49,604 nucleotides of DNA, taken from the NCBI GenBank assembly GCA_003669605.1, contig QWOP01000076.1:1-49604 (forward strand), in the 5' to 3' direction. Shown piece after piece: positions 9,351 to 20,247 of the stretch. Every line of letters starts with the position of its first letter. The stretch's first letter is position 1. Both the position numbers and the translations under genes were made by a program. Source of the stretch: Planctomycetota bacterium (GTDB lineage: Bacteria > Planctomycetota > Planctomycetia > Pirellulales > UBA1268). The notes beneath the pieces are model-generated. The model ran no database searches, was not told where the DNA came from, and saw nothing but the letters and a program-made list of their open reading frames with translations.

Positions 9351-9577
9351 GCGTCCGTTGTCGACTGCGGGCCAGGCGCGATTCATACCACTCGTATATT
9401 CGGCACAGCCGGCAGGGGGCATGAGAATCCCCACTTCCGTGACCCAGTCACGGCAGCCTGACGAGCCTGGGAAGACTTTAAGGCCCCCCCGTGGCTACCG
9501 GAGAGTGCGACAGGGCAGGATGGGCAAGGCGCCGATGGAGCACGGGGCGCTGGCGGCGGCGTGCAAACCGTCGCTCT
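9351..9577. promoter_or_regulatory. Upstream region of the BBP7-type gene with inverted repeat at 9437-9453
   Basis: No gene is supported here. On the minus strand it is the leader of the BBP7-type gene. It contains CCGTGAC-CCA-GTCACGG (9437-9453), a perfect 7-bp inverted repeat with a 3-bp centre, about 90 bases before the start, in the style of a dimeric regulator site. An AT-rich GAATATACGAG segment nearer the start could hold a -10 element. Neither is proven. Confidence 0.35.
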
Positions 9578-9701
9578 CACTGCCCGTGGAAAAAGTCATC
9601 CCTGACCTTTTTCCACTTGGAAAACCTCCGGTTTTCTCGAGTGCTACCCACTCGCGACTGCCTCGTGCAGCAAGGACCGGCAGTTTATCCACAGCCTGCT
9701 A
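9578..9701. repeat. Dispersed multi-hairpin element, copy 1
   Basis: About 124 bp, closely matching the copy at 42852-42977 and more distantly the one at 31917-32043. In order: an imperfect inverted repeat GTGGAAAAAGTCA/TGACCTTTTTCCAC, a small hairpin GAAAACC-TCC-GGTTTTC, a hairpin CGAGTG/CACTCG, a partly broken hairpin CTGC/GCAG, then TTATCCACAGCCTGCTA. The right end contains the TAG stop codon (complement of 9699-9701) of the minus-strand methyltransferase gene. Together with the leader at 9351-9577, this fills the only gap longer than 300 bases in the window. Confidence 0.85.
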
Positions 9702-11258
9702 ACCGCCCCGCGTCACCACTCCCTGCTGCTCCAGTTGCGGCAGGATCGTGGTCCGGAAGGCCTCGTACGCCTCGGTGATCCGCTGCCGCCGCTCCGCCGG
9801 ATCGGTCACCGGTTTCCCTTCGCGTTGCAGAACACGGTCCCGGCTGGCCATCAGGGCGTCAACCCGCGCCGGCAGATCGTCGTCGACGGAGGTGAGCATC
9901 TCGGAGAGTATGGCAGCCTCCAGATCGCCGATTGTCAGCGCCGTGCCGGTCACCCGGCTTGCCAGCGCCAAGCCCCGGCCGCTGAACAAGTCGGTGGCGA
10001 GCATCGCCCGGTTGAAGCGGCAGGGAAGCGAGATGGCGTTTCCCAGGGAAGGAAGCGGATCGACAAATGGCTCCACCGAGATGTCGAAGAGGCGCATCGC
10101 CACGCCGGCATCGACTGCCCGGGAGAGATCGTCGGCGGCAAACCCCTTGAAGTCGGGATCGGAGACGATCTCCGACAGCCGTCGCCCCTTGCCGGAGAGT
10201 TTTTCCAGCAGCATTTCGTACGGTTGCCCCTGGACGGTCGAGGTCACGACACCGAGGTTGACCGAGTAGGGGAGATGGATGTCGGGGCGGGTGGTACGGA
10301 ACCAGAAGTCGTCAGCCAGACGGAGGCGGTCGGCAGTGCCGGGCATGAGGCGGGGCTGCTTGGCGTAGATGTCCCAGCGGAACGCGGTGTTGGCACAGAA
10401 GTCTTTGTGGGCCTCGGTGACGAGCCGGTTGGTGGTGGTGCGGAAGAGTTCTTGGAAGCCCGGAGCCACGCACAAGTCCCAAAAATTCGTATGCACCGGC
10501 AGGCTTCCGGCAAATGTCAGCCCTGCTCCCCCGAACTGCTCCGCCACTTCGGCGAAGTAAAAACTCGTCCAGTGCTCGTTGAGGTATTCGTGGGCCAGAT
10601 AGCGGGGATCCTGGCTGCGGATCGTGTCGACGAAGGCGGCGGCGCGGGGGTTGTCGTCAAAATACTTGGCGTGCTGATCGCGGATGAAGGCCAGATAGGT
10701 GACGGCGTCACGCATCCGTTGCAGGCTGTCGCCCTGTCGCAGTGCAGCGTACTGCCGGAGGATGCCGCGGATCGGCTGGAGATGCGCCCAGCCGGGCATC
10801 GCGTTGTAACTCACCAGCAACAGTCCACCCGGCGCTAAGCGCTCGCTGGCGATCCGCAGGATGTCGGCGCGGACTTGCGGCGCCACCCAACTGTAGACGC
10901 CGTGGAGGGCGATGAACTGGAGGTCGCGGATATCGTCGGGGAGGTTGGCGAAGTCGGAGGTGATGATCCGGGCATTGGTCAGCCCCCCCGCCTCGATGTT
11001 GTGAGCGATCGCAGCGGTGTGTTCCGGGTTGATGTCGACACCGATGAACTCACCGCGGGGATTGGCGGCGGCAAGCGCCGTCAACGACCGCCCCAGCCCA
11101 CAGCCGAGCTCCAGATACCGGAAGCCGTCGGCAACCGACGGCGGGGTGACGCGGTTGAGGGTGGCGACGAAGCGCACCGCCACCGGTGCCAACTGCGGAT
11201 AGAAGCCTGGGACGTAGGCGACGTCGGTGACGTAGCCGGCGGATGCCAGTGCAGACAT
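9699..11258 (-). CDS. Class I SAM-dependent methyltransferase with methyltransferase regulatory domain
   Basis: 519 residues. The N-terminal third is a Rossmann methyltransferase: SAM-binding motif I YLELGCGLGRSLTALAAANP, the acidic end of strand 2 in FIGVDINPEHTAAI, and a motif IV region LQFIALHGVYSWV. The middle part (NFWDLCVAPGFQELFRTT, then QRDK-like helical sequence) matches the methyltransferase regulatory domain of PF10119, with a C-terminal helical region of the PKMT type. Such proteins occur widely in planctomycetes and proteobacteria; the substrate is unknown, though some relatives are discussed as protein-lysine methyltransferases. The gene stands alone on the minus strand, and its stop codon lies in the end of a dispersed hairpin element. 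No strong ribosome site is seen at the ATG. Confidence 0.85.
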   Translation of the reverse strand: MSALASAGYVTDVAYVPGFYPQLAPVAVRFVATLNRVTPPSVADGFRYLELGCGLGRSLTALAAANPRGEFIGVDINPEHTAAIAHNIEAGGLTNARIITSDFANLPDDIRDLQFIALHGVYSWVAPQVRADILRIASERLAPGGLLLVSYNAMPGWAHLQPIRGILRQYAALRQGDSLQRMRDAVTYLAFIRDQHAKYFDDNPRAAAFVDTIRSQDPRYLAHEYLNEHWTSFYFAEVAEQFGGAGLTFAGSLPVHTNFWDLCVAPGFQELFRTTTNRLVTEAHKDFCANTAFRWDIYAKQPRLMPGTADRLRLADDFWFRTTRPDIHLPYSVNLGVVTSTVQGQPYEMLLEKLSGKGRRLSEIVSDPDFKGFAADDLSRAVDAGVAMRLFDISVEPFVDPLPSLGNAISLPCRFNRAMLATDLFSGRGLALASRVTGTALTIGDLEAAILSEMLTSVDDDLPARVDALMASRDRVLQREGKPVTDPAERRQRITEAYEAFRTTILPQLEQQGVVTRGG

Positions 11259-11314
11259 GGGGTGAGAAAACTCCCTCGGGGTGATGGTGCCGGCGCCGTC
11301 GGCAGCACCAGGAA

Positions 11315-11755
11315 TCAGGTTTCCGGTTCGATGGAAGCCCGCATCGAACCCTGCGAGCGGGCGATGAGGCGGTCAGCGCCGAAGGCGTGGATCTGGTCGC
11401 GTTTCAGCTCGGCATGCTCCTTGGTCGTAGTGAGCACGACAACCCGCCCCTGCCGATCGACCGCACTGGCGAGTTTCCAACCTTGCTGCGCGGGGTGCCC
11501 GAAGAGCTGTTTGAGCATGGCAATCACATACTGGAAGGTGTGTTCGTTGTCGTTCCAGAGCACGACATGGTAGCGCGGCTGTCGCTGGGGCTTGCTGCCA
11601 GGCTCCTGCCGGGGCGCCTGAGCGCTGTCGGCGGGCAACGTGGCCACCGTGTCGCTGGCGGGGGAGTCTGCCCGGGGCTCCTCAATCTGGGGCTCCTCGA
11701 TCTGGGGTTCCTCGATCGCACTGACGGCGGTGGGTGCTCTGGCGGCGAGGGGCAT
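11315..11755 (-). CDS. clpS: ClpS-family protease adaptor with variant N-degron pocket
   Basis: 146 residues. The C-terminal 86 residues are a clear ClpS domain (RYHVVLWNDNEHTFQYVIAM, ending EHAELKRDQIHAFG). In the family, ClpS hands N-degron substrates to ClpAP/ClpCP. Aligned by eye to E. coli ClpS, N34 and D35 are kept (N68, D69), but D36 is N70, M40 is F74, M62 is A96, and H66, which contacts the substrate amino group, is D100. The first 60 residues are a low-complexity extension with three 5-residue repeats (IEEPQ) encoded by a 15-bp tandem repeat at 11674-11718. The ATG at 11755 is the first one close to the domain; a longer open frame upstream overlaps serS and is rejected. It is divergent from serS with 78 bases between starts. 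No clp ATPase gene is nearby. Confidence 0.85.
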   Translation of the reverse strand: MPLAARAPTAVSAIEEPQIEEPQIEEPRADSPASDTVATLPADSAQAPRQEPGSKPQRQPRYHVVLWNDNEHTFQYVIAMLKQLFGHPAQQGWKLASAVDRQGRVVVLTTTKEHAELKRDQIHAFGADRLIARSQGSMRASIEPET

Positions 11756-11833
11756 CGGTCTGGCACACTTCCCGGGGAATTCACGGCGCAGGCCACAGTA
11801 TACGCCCGCCGCAGGACCCCCGGAGACCCGCCC
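11756..11833. promoter_or_regulatory. Shared divergent promoter region clpS/serS
   Basis: These 78 bases separate the start codons of two divergent genes, so both promoters must lie here or inside the opposing genes. A TATAC sequence (near 11799-11803) could be a -10 for serS, and GGAG before the GTG of serS is its ribosome site. No clear -35 was recognised. Confidence 0.4.
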
Positions 11834-13150
11834 GTGCTGGACCGCCGTTTCGTCGCCGACAATATCGAACTGGTGACCACCAACTGCCGCCTCCGCGGCT
11901 CGTCGGCCGACGTGGCACGTTTCGCCGATCTCGACCGGTTGCGGCGGCAGTTGCAGGCAGACATCGACCGGCTCAACCAGGCCGCCGGGCTGGTGAGCAA
12001 GTCGATTGGCAAGGCCGCCGATGCCGCCGAGCGTGACGCACAGAAGGCCGAAGGGCGTCGCCTTCGCGAGGAGATCGGGGCCCTTGAGGTCCGGCAGGCG
12101 ACGATCATTGCCGAGTCGGACGAGATCCTCCGCGCCATCCCCAACCTCACCCACCCCGACTCCCCGACCGGAGGCGAGGACGCCGCGGTGGAGATTCGCC
12201 GTGGGAAGGCTCCCATCCCGCAGTTCACCTTCAAACCCGCCGATCACGTCGCCCTGGGAGCGAACCTAAAACTGTTCGATTTCGATGCCGGGTCGAAGGT
12301 GGCCGGCCACGGTTTTTATTTCCTCACCAACGACGGCGTGCTCCTGGAGCTGGCCCTGACCCGCTACTGCATCGACATCCTGCAGCGGAAGGGCTTCACG
12401 GTGATGACCACTCCCGACGTGGCCCGGGATTCGATCCTCGAGGGGACCGGGTTCATGCCCCGCGGGCCGGAGACGCAGATCTACTCGATCACCGGCAGCG
12501 ATCTCTCCTTGGTGGCCACTGCCGAGATCACGCTCGGTGGTGCCATGCACGAACGGATCTTTGAGGCCGAAGAACTGCCGCTGAAATTGGTCGGCATCAG
12601 CCACTGCTTCCGCACCGAGGCCGGCGCCCACGGCCGCGCGACCCGCGGCTTGTACCGGGTGCACCAGTTCACGAAGGTGGAGATGTTCGCCTTCACGCTC
12701 CCCGAGCAGAGCGAGTCGATGCACGGAGAACTGCTGGAGTTGGAATGTGAACTGTTCGACGGCCTGGGAATCCCCTATCGGGTGATCGACACTCCCAGCG
12801 GCGACCTCGGTGGACCGGCCTACCGGAAGTTTGATCTCGAAGCTTGGATGCCGGGCCGCGGCGCGGGGGGAGAGTGGGGTGAAGTGACGAGCACTTCCAA
12901 CTGCACCGATTACCAGGCGCGGAGGCTGGCGATCCGCTACCGCAAGCCGGGGGAAAAAGGGACGCAATTCGTCCACACCCTCAACGGCACGGCGATCGCA
13001 ATGAGCCGGGCGATCATCGCCATCGTGGAGAACTTCCAGCAGGCCGACGGCACGGTTGCCGTGCCCGAAGCGCTCGTTGCCTGGATGGGAAAGCAGACGA
13101 TGGCCGCTCCCACCCGAGGGGGCGGATTGTCGCCTGAGAAACCTTCCTGA
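11834..13150 (+). CDS. serS: Seryl-tRNA synthetase
   Basis: Charges tRNA-Ser with serine in the cytoplasm. 438 residues, the usual length. The N-terminal coiled-coil arm that grips tRNA-Ser spans about residues 25-105 (for example LRRQLQADIDRLNQAAGLVS). The class II catalytic core shows motif 2 in GISHCFRTEAGAHGRATRGLYRVHQF (described here only by its ends, about residues 256-281) and motif 3 in HTLNGTAIAMSRAIIAIVEN. It also has the characteristic TSTSNCTDYQARR segment. The start is GTG at 11834 with GGAG eight bases upstream. It is divergent from clpS and followed by the SPFH gene on the same strand. Confidence 0.96.
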   Translation: MLDRRFVADNIELVTTNCRLRGSSADVARFADLDRLRRQLQADIDRLNQAAGLVSKSIGKAADAAERDAQKAEGRRLREEIGALEVRQATIIAESDEILRAIPNLTHPDSPTGGEDAAVEIRRGKAPIPQFTFKPADHVALGANLKLFDFDAGSKVAGHGFYFLTNDGVLLELALTRYCIDILQRKGFTVMTTPDVARDSILEGTGFMPRGPETQIYSITGSDLSLVATAEITLGGAMHERIFEAEELPLKLVGISHCFRTEAGAHGRATRGLYRVHQFTKVEMFAFTLPEQSESMHGELLELECELFDGLGIPYRVIDTPSGDLGGPAYRKFDLEAWMPGRGAGGEWGEVTSTSNCTDYQARRLAIRYRKPGEKGTQFVHTLNGTAIAMSRAIIAIVENFQQADGTVAVPEALVAWMGKQTMAAPTRGGGLSPEKPS

Positions 13151-13212
13151 GTGCCTTTCCTGAAAATGTCTCGAGCGAAGTGCTCGCCGTGGTATCCATT
13201 CCGGAGTCTTCC

Positions 13213-14181
13213 ATGAAATCGGCATCGAATCATTCAGCCCCGGTGACTGAAGTTGTGCTTTCCGCCCTCTCCGGATGGAGCCGGATCTGGGTTTTCCTGG
13301 CGCTGCTTGTGGCAGGGGTAGCGCTGGTGCCGACGGCGATCATGGCGCGGATGCCGGCGACTGGGTTTCTGCTGGGCATCCCGCTCATCGTGGCCGCCAT
13401 CGTGGGACTGACGGGACTGATGGCGGTGGGCCCCAATGAGGCCCGGGTTTGCTCACTGTTTGGTGACTACCGGGGGACGGTGCGCGAGTCGGGTTTTCAC
13501 TGGGTGAATCCCTTCTACACCAAGCGTCCGATTTCGCTGCGGATCCGCAACTTCGAGACCGGCGCGTCGAGGACCCCTGAGTTGAAGGATGCCCAGGGGC
13601 GGATCGTGGAGGAGAAGGGGCGATCCCACGGGCGGCCGTCGAAGGTCAACGACCGGCATGGTAGTCCGGTGGAGATCTCCGCCGTCGTTGTGTGGCGCGT
13701 CGTGAACACCGCCGAGGCGTGCTTCCATGTGCAGGACTTCGAGGATTTCGTCGTCGTGCAGAGCGAGGCCGCCCTGCGGTCGCTGGCCACTCGCTATCCC
13801 TACGACAGCGAGGACCATGAGATGTCGCTGCGGGGGAACACCGAGGAGATCTGCCAGCAATTGCGGGCAGACATTCAGGAGCGGCTCGATCAGGCGGGGG
13901 TCGAGGTGATCGAGGCCCGCATCAGTCACCTCGCCTATGCCCCAGAAATCGCCGCCGCGATGCTCCAACGGCAGCAGGCGTCGGCCATCGTCGCCGCCCG
14001 CTCGATCATCGTCGAAGGGGCCGTGGGAATGGTGCACATGGCGCTTGAGCACCTCGCCAAGGACAACATCGTCGACCTCAACGGCGAACGGAAAGCGGCT
14101 ATGGTGTCGAATCTGCTGGTGGTGCTCTGCAGCGATCGCCACGCCCAACCGGTCATCAACACCGGCACCGCCTCCAACTAA
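13213..14181 (+). CDS. SPFH/Band 7 membrane protein
   Basis: 322 residues. Two hydrophobic segments at the N-terminus (IWVFLALLVAGVALVP and GFLLGIPLIVAAIVGLTGLM) anchor the protein. They are followed by an SPFH/prohibitin-homology domain starting MAVGPNEARVCSLFGDYRGT and continuing through VEISAVVVWRVVNTAEACF and GVEVIEARISHLAYAPEIAAAMLQRQQA, a typical Band 7 to coiled-coil transition. Related proteins form large membrane-associated oligomers; in bacteria, roles in membrane organisation and protease control are proposed. The ATG at 13213 has GGAG seven bases upstream. It follows serS by about 60 bases but has no obvious functional link to it. Confidence 0.88.
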   Translation: MKSASNHSAPVTEVVLSALSGWSRIWVFLALLVAGVALVPTAIMARMPATGFLLGIPLIVAAIVGLTGLMAVGPNEARVCSLFGDYRGTVRESGFHWVNPFYTKRPISLRIRNFETGASRTPELKDAQGRIVEEKGRSHGRPSKVNDRHGSPVEISAVVVWRVVNTAEACFHVQDFEDFVVVQSEAALRSLATRYPYDSEDHEMSLRGNTEEICQQLRADIQERLDQAGVEVIEARISHLAYAPEIAAAMLQRQQASAIVAARSIIVEGAVGMVHMALEHLAKDNIVDLNGERKAAMVSNLLVVLCSDRHAQPVINTGTASN

Positions 14182-14330
14182 ACGCTTCCCGCCCTCCGCC
14201 CCGTGCCCCTTGCCGGGTGGATGATCAGGTTCTTGTCAGTTCTGGGTGGACAGCCCCGCTGCCGATGAGACCGATTTGGGGTGGGAGCGGCCGGAAGCGA
14301 TACTGAAGGCCTGTCGCCCAGGAGCCAGCC

Positions 14331-17507
<3,177 letters not shown>

Positions 17508-17538
17508 CACCGCTGTGCCACGGACCAGGAAAGCCTGC

Positions 17539-18984
17539 ATGCAACCGCTCACTTCCTTGCTTGAGTCTCTCAACCGTCGCACGTTGCTGCGTGGTGCAGC
17601 CTCTGCTGTGGGCACCGCGGCACTGGCCGGGCTGTTGTCCCGCGACGGGCTCGCGGTGCCTGCCGGGCCGGGGGGGGCAGTTGCGCCCCACTTCGCACCG
17701 CGGGCGAAGCGGGTGGTGTATTTGTTTCAGTCGGGGGGGCCGTCACATCTGGAACTTCTCGACCACAAGCCGCGGCTGAAGGAGTTTCACGGCCAGGAGC
17801 TCCCCGACTCGATCCGCCAGGGCCAGCGGCTCACCGGCATGACCAGCGGTCAGACGAGTTTTCCGGTGATCGCGCCGAAGTTTGGCTTCTCGCAGGCGGG
17901 GGGAGCCGGAACCTGGATCAGTGACCTGCTGCCACACACCGCCCAACAGATCGACCGGATCTGCCTGGTGCGGTCGATGCACACCGAGGCCATCAACCAC
18001 GATCCGGCCATCACCTTCGTCCAGACCGGTTCGCAACAGCCGGGCAGGCCGTCGCTGGGGGCGTGGCTGTCGTACGGACTGGGGAGCGAGTCGGAGAACC
18101 TGCCGGCGTTCGTGGTCCTGATCTCGCACGGTACCGGCAAGGACGCCAACCAGGGGCTCCTCGAGCGCCTCTGGGGAGCGGGGTTCCTGCCGTCGAGCCA
18201 CCAGGGGGTGAAACTCCGCAGTGCCGGTGATGCGGTGCTGTTTCTCTCCGACCCACCGGGGATCGATAGGGGTTTGCGGCGGACGATGCTCGACGGCCTC
18301 GCCGCGCTCAATGACCGGCAGTTGCGCGAGACTGGCGATCCCGAGATCGCCACCCGGATCGCGCAGTACGAAATGGCGTTTGGAATGCAGGCCAGCGTCC
18401 CGGAGCTCACCGACATTTCGGGGGAATCGGCCACAACAATGGAGGCCTACGGCGACGACGCAAAGAAGCCAGGGACGTTTGCCGCCAACTGTCTTCTCGC
18501 CAGGCGGCTCTTGGAGCGCGGAGTCCGCTGCGTGCAGCTCTACCACCGCGGCTGGGACCAGCACGGCGGGCTCCCGACAAACATCCCCAAGCAGGCCAAA
18601 GACATCGATCAGCCGCAGGCGGCGCTGCTGGCCGATCTCAATGCCCGGGGAATGCTCGACGATACGCTCGTGGTCTGGGGGGGAGAGTTTGGCCGCACTG
18701 TCTATGGCCAGGGTGGATTGCAGGACGATTACGGACGCGATCACCACGGCCGTTGTTACTCGATCTGGATGGCCGGCGGGGGCATCCGGCCGGGGATGGT
18801 CCATGGTGAGACCGACGACTATGGCTACAACATCGTCCGCGATCCCGTCCATGTCCACGACATGAACGCCACGATCCTCCACTGCCTGGGATACGACCAC
18901 AAGCGGCTCACATTCCGCTTCCAGGGACGTGATTACCGCCTCACCGACGTCCAGGGAGAGGTGGTGAAACCACTGCTGTCGTGA
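17539..18984 (+). CDS. DUF1501 protein with Tat signal
   Basis: 481 residues. The N-terminus has a twin-arginine signal [20 protein letters not shown]. The DUF1501 domain (alkaline-phosphatase/sulfatase-like superfamily) starts at [20 protein letters not shown] and continues through [15 protein letters not shown] and [19 protein letters not shown], segments that hold probable metal-binding Asp/His residues. AGGA lies eight bases before the ATG, and only 31 bases separate it from the PSCyt1-DUF1553 gene, so the two are probably co-transcribed. This order is conserved in many planctomycetes; the substrate remains unknown. The frame is open 195 bases further upstream into the previous gene, which is ignored. 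Confidence 0.9.
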   Translation: MQPLTSLLESLNRRTLLRGAASAVGTAALAGLLSRDGLAVPAGPGGAVAPHFAPRAKRVVYLFQSGGPSHLELLDHKPRLKEFHGQELPDSIRQGQRLTGMTSGQTSFPVIAPKFGFSQAGGAGTWISDLLPHTAQQIDRICLVRSMHTEAINHDPAITFVQTGSQQPGRPSLGAWLSYGLGSESENLPAFVVLISHGTGKDANQGLLERLWGAGFLPSSHQGVKLRSAGDAVLFLSDPPGIDRGLRRTMLDGLAALNDRQLRETGDPEIATRIAQYEMAFGMQASVPELTDISGESATTMEAYGDDAKKPGTFAANCLLARRLLERGVRCVQLYHRGWDQHGGLPTNIPKQAKDIDQPQAALLADLNARGMLDDTLVVWGGEFGRTVYGQGGLQDDYGRDHHGRCYSIWMAGGGIRPGMVHGETDDYGYNIVRDPVHVHDMNATILHCLGYDHKRLTFRFQGRDYRLTDVQGEVVKPLLS

Positions 18985-18992
18985 ATCTCCGC

Positions 18993-19021
18993 TTGACAAA
19001 GTTTGAGCGCAATCAAAAAAT
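18993..19021 (+). promoter_or_regulatory. Putative promoter of the DUF1559 gene
   Basis: TTGACA (18993-18998) is a consensus -35, followed after 17 bases by AAAAAT, a poor -10. The stretch 18990-19041 is strikingly AT-rich for this genome and contains the inverted repeat TCAAAAA/TTTTTGA (19013-19030), which could be an operator or melt easily. Confidence 0.4.
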
Positions 19022-19109
19022 AGTTTTTGATGACTCAAAATACCCCCGGCATCCTCCTTCCAGGGAGCACCACTGATCGCGGGCGGCGGAGGTCCGGGGA
19101 GGCGTCGGT

Positions 19110-20084
19110 ATGTCAGAACGCCGGTGGAATCGCTGCGGCTTCACGCTCGTCGAATTACTCGTCGTGATTGCCATCATTGGCACTCTTCTCGGGTTGCTCC
19201 TCCCGGCGGTTCAGGCGGCCAGAGAAGCGGCCCGCCGGACCCACTGTGGGTCAACGATGCGGCAATTGGGGATTGCCCTCCAGTTGCACTCCGACGCCCG
19301 CCGCCGGTTTCCGGCGGGCTACGCCTCGAACATGACACTCCCCGAGCGTGATCCCGACACCTACGACTCCCTTCCCGGCACCGGATGGGGGCTGGCGCTG
19401 GCTCCGTTCCTTGAGGAGTCAGCGATCAAGGATCGGTACGCGTCGGCTGGCGGGGTCACCGCTGTTGCCAATCGGGATCTGGTGGCGCTGCCGCTGTCGG
19501 TATTTCTCTGTCCGTCCTCCTCAGGACCGCGTGACGCGTTTGTGGTCCTGGATGCCGCCGGCAACCCACTCGCTGCCGGCGTCCGACTGGGGCGCAGCGA
19601 TTACGTTGCCAATGCCGGCCAGGCTGATGTCTGGCAAGGGGCCCCACACGATGATTGGGCCGGGCTGGCCAATGGTCCTCTATACCGGAATTCGCAGATC
19701 CGTCCCGCCGATGTTCAGGACGGCCTGTCACACACCGTGTTCATCGGAGAACACTCCCAGGGGCTGTCGCAGAAGTCGTGGGCGGGAGTCGTGCCGGGAG
19801 GTTGGAGCCAGCCAGAACCGCGCTTCAGGGGAACCACCAGCCCCGATCGTGGTGCCGCCTTGGTGCTCTGCCACAGCGGTCCAGGAGGGTCCAGTGGCGG
19901 GCTGATCCATACCCCCAACGATCCCGCCGGACACTGCGACCAGATGTATTCCCAGCATCCCTCCGGCTGCAACGTGGTTTCCGGGGATGGATCGGTGCGC
20001 TTGGTGGCGGCGGACATCGATCGCCGGACGTGGGCGGCGATGTGCAGCATTGCCGGCGGAGAAGTGGCGGCAGCCCCCGAGTAA
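19110..20084 (+). CDS. DUF1559 prepilin-like protein
   Basis: 324 residues. The N-terminus CGFTLVELLVVIAIIGTLL is a type IV prepilin/pseudopilin signal: cleavage is expected after the glycine, with Glu at position +5 of the mature chain. It is followed by LLPAVQAAREAARR, the signature of the DUF1559 (SBP_bac_10) family that is hugely expanded in planctomycetes. The C-terminal part contains NVVSGDGSVRLVAADIDRRTW, the characteristic family ending with a display-like GDGSV motif. It is likely a pseudopilin-like envelope protein; the function is unknown. It begins 125 bases after the DUF1501 gene behind its own AT-rich promoter-like region. Confidence 0.92.
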   Translation: MSERRWNRCGFTLVELLVVIAIIGTLLGLLLPAVQAAREAARRTHCGSTMRQLGIALQLHSDARRRFPAGYASNMTLPERDPDTYDSLPGTGWGLALAPFLEESAIKDRYASAGGVTAVANRDLVALPLSVFLCPSSSGPRDAFVVLDAAGNPLAAGVRLGRSDYVANAGQADVWQGAPHDDWAGLANGPLYRNSQIRPADVQDGLSHTVFIGEHSQGLSQKSWAGVVPGGWSQPEPRFRGTTSPDRGAALVLCHSGPGGSSGGLIHTPNDPAGHCDQMYSQHPSGCNVVSGDGSVRLVAADIDRRTWAAMCSIAGGEVAAAPE

Positions 20085-20247
20085 ATCGCTCCCTGGCGGC
20101 GGGGCCTGACGGGCGGATGCCGAGCGGAGGGCTTCTCGCGATAGACTCTCTCCCAGGGCTTCGGTTCGATGGGGGCACAGGCTCGGCGGGCGGATACCTC
20201 GCGGCCTCGCTTTATGGCAATAGCTTTTCCCAGCGCAGAGTCATCCG

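Noticed and set aside
9685..9693. DnaA-box-like TTATCCACA taken as a replication origin
   Set aside because: Only single boxes within a repeat, with no cluster, no AT-rich unwinding region and no dnaA/dnaN/gyrB genes nearby.
11387..11833. Extended serS start overlapping clpS
   Set aside because: The serS N-terminal domain begins at the GTG 11834 with a proper ribosome site; the upstream frame is antisense to the conserved ClpS domain.
11756..12247. Extended clpS start (310-residue form)
   Set aside because: The extra sequence is antisense to serS and has no similarity to ClpS; ATG 11755 suffices.
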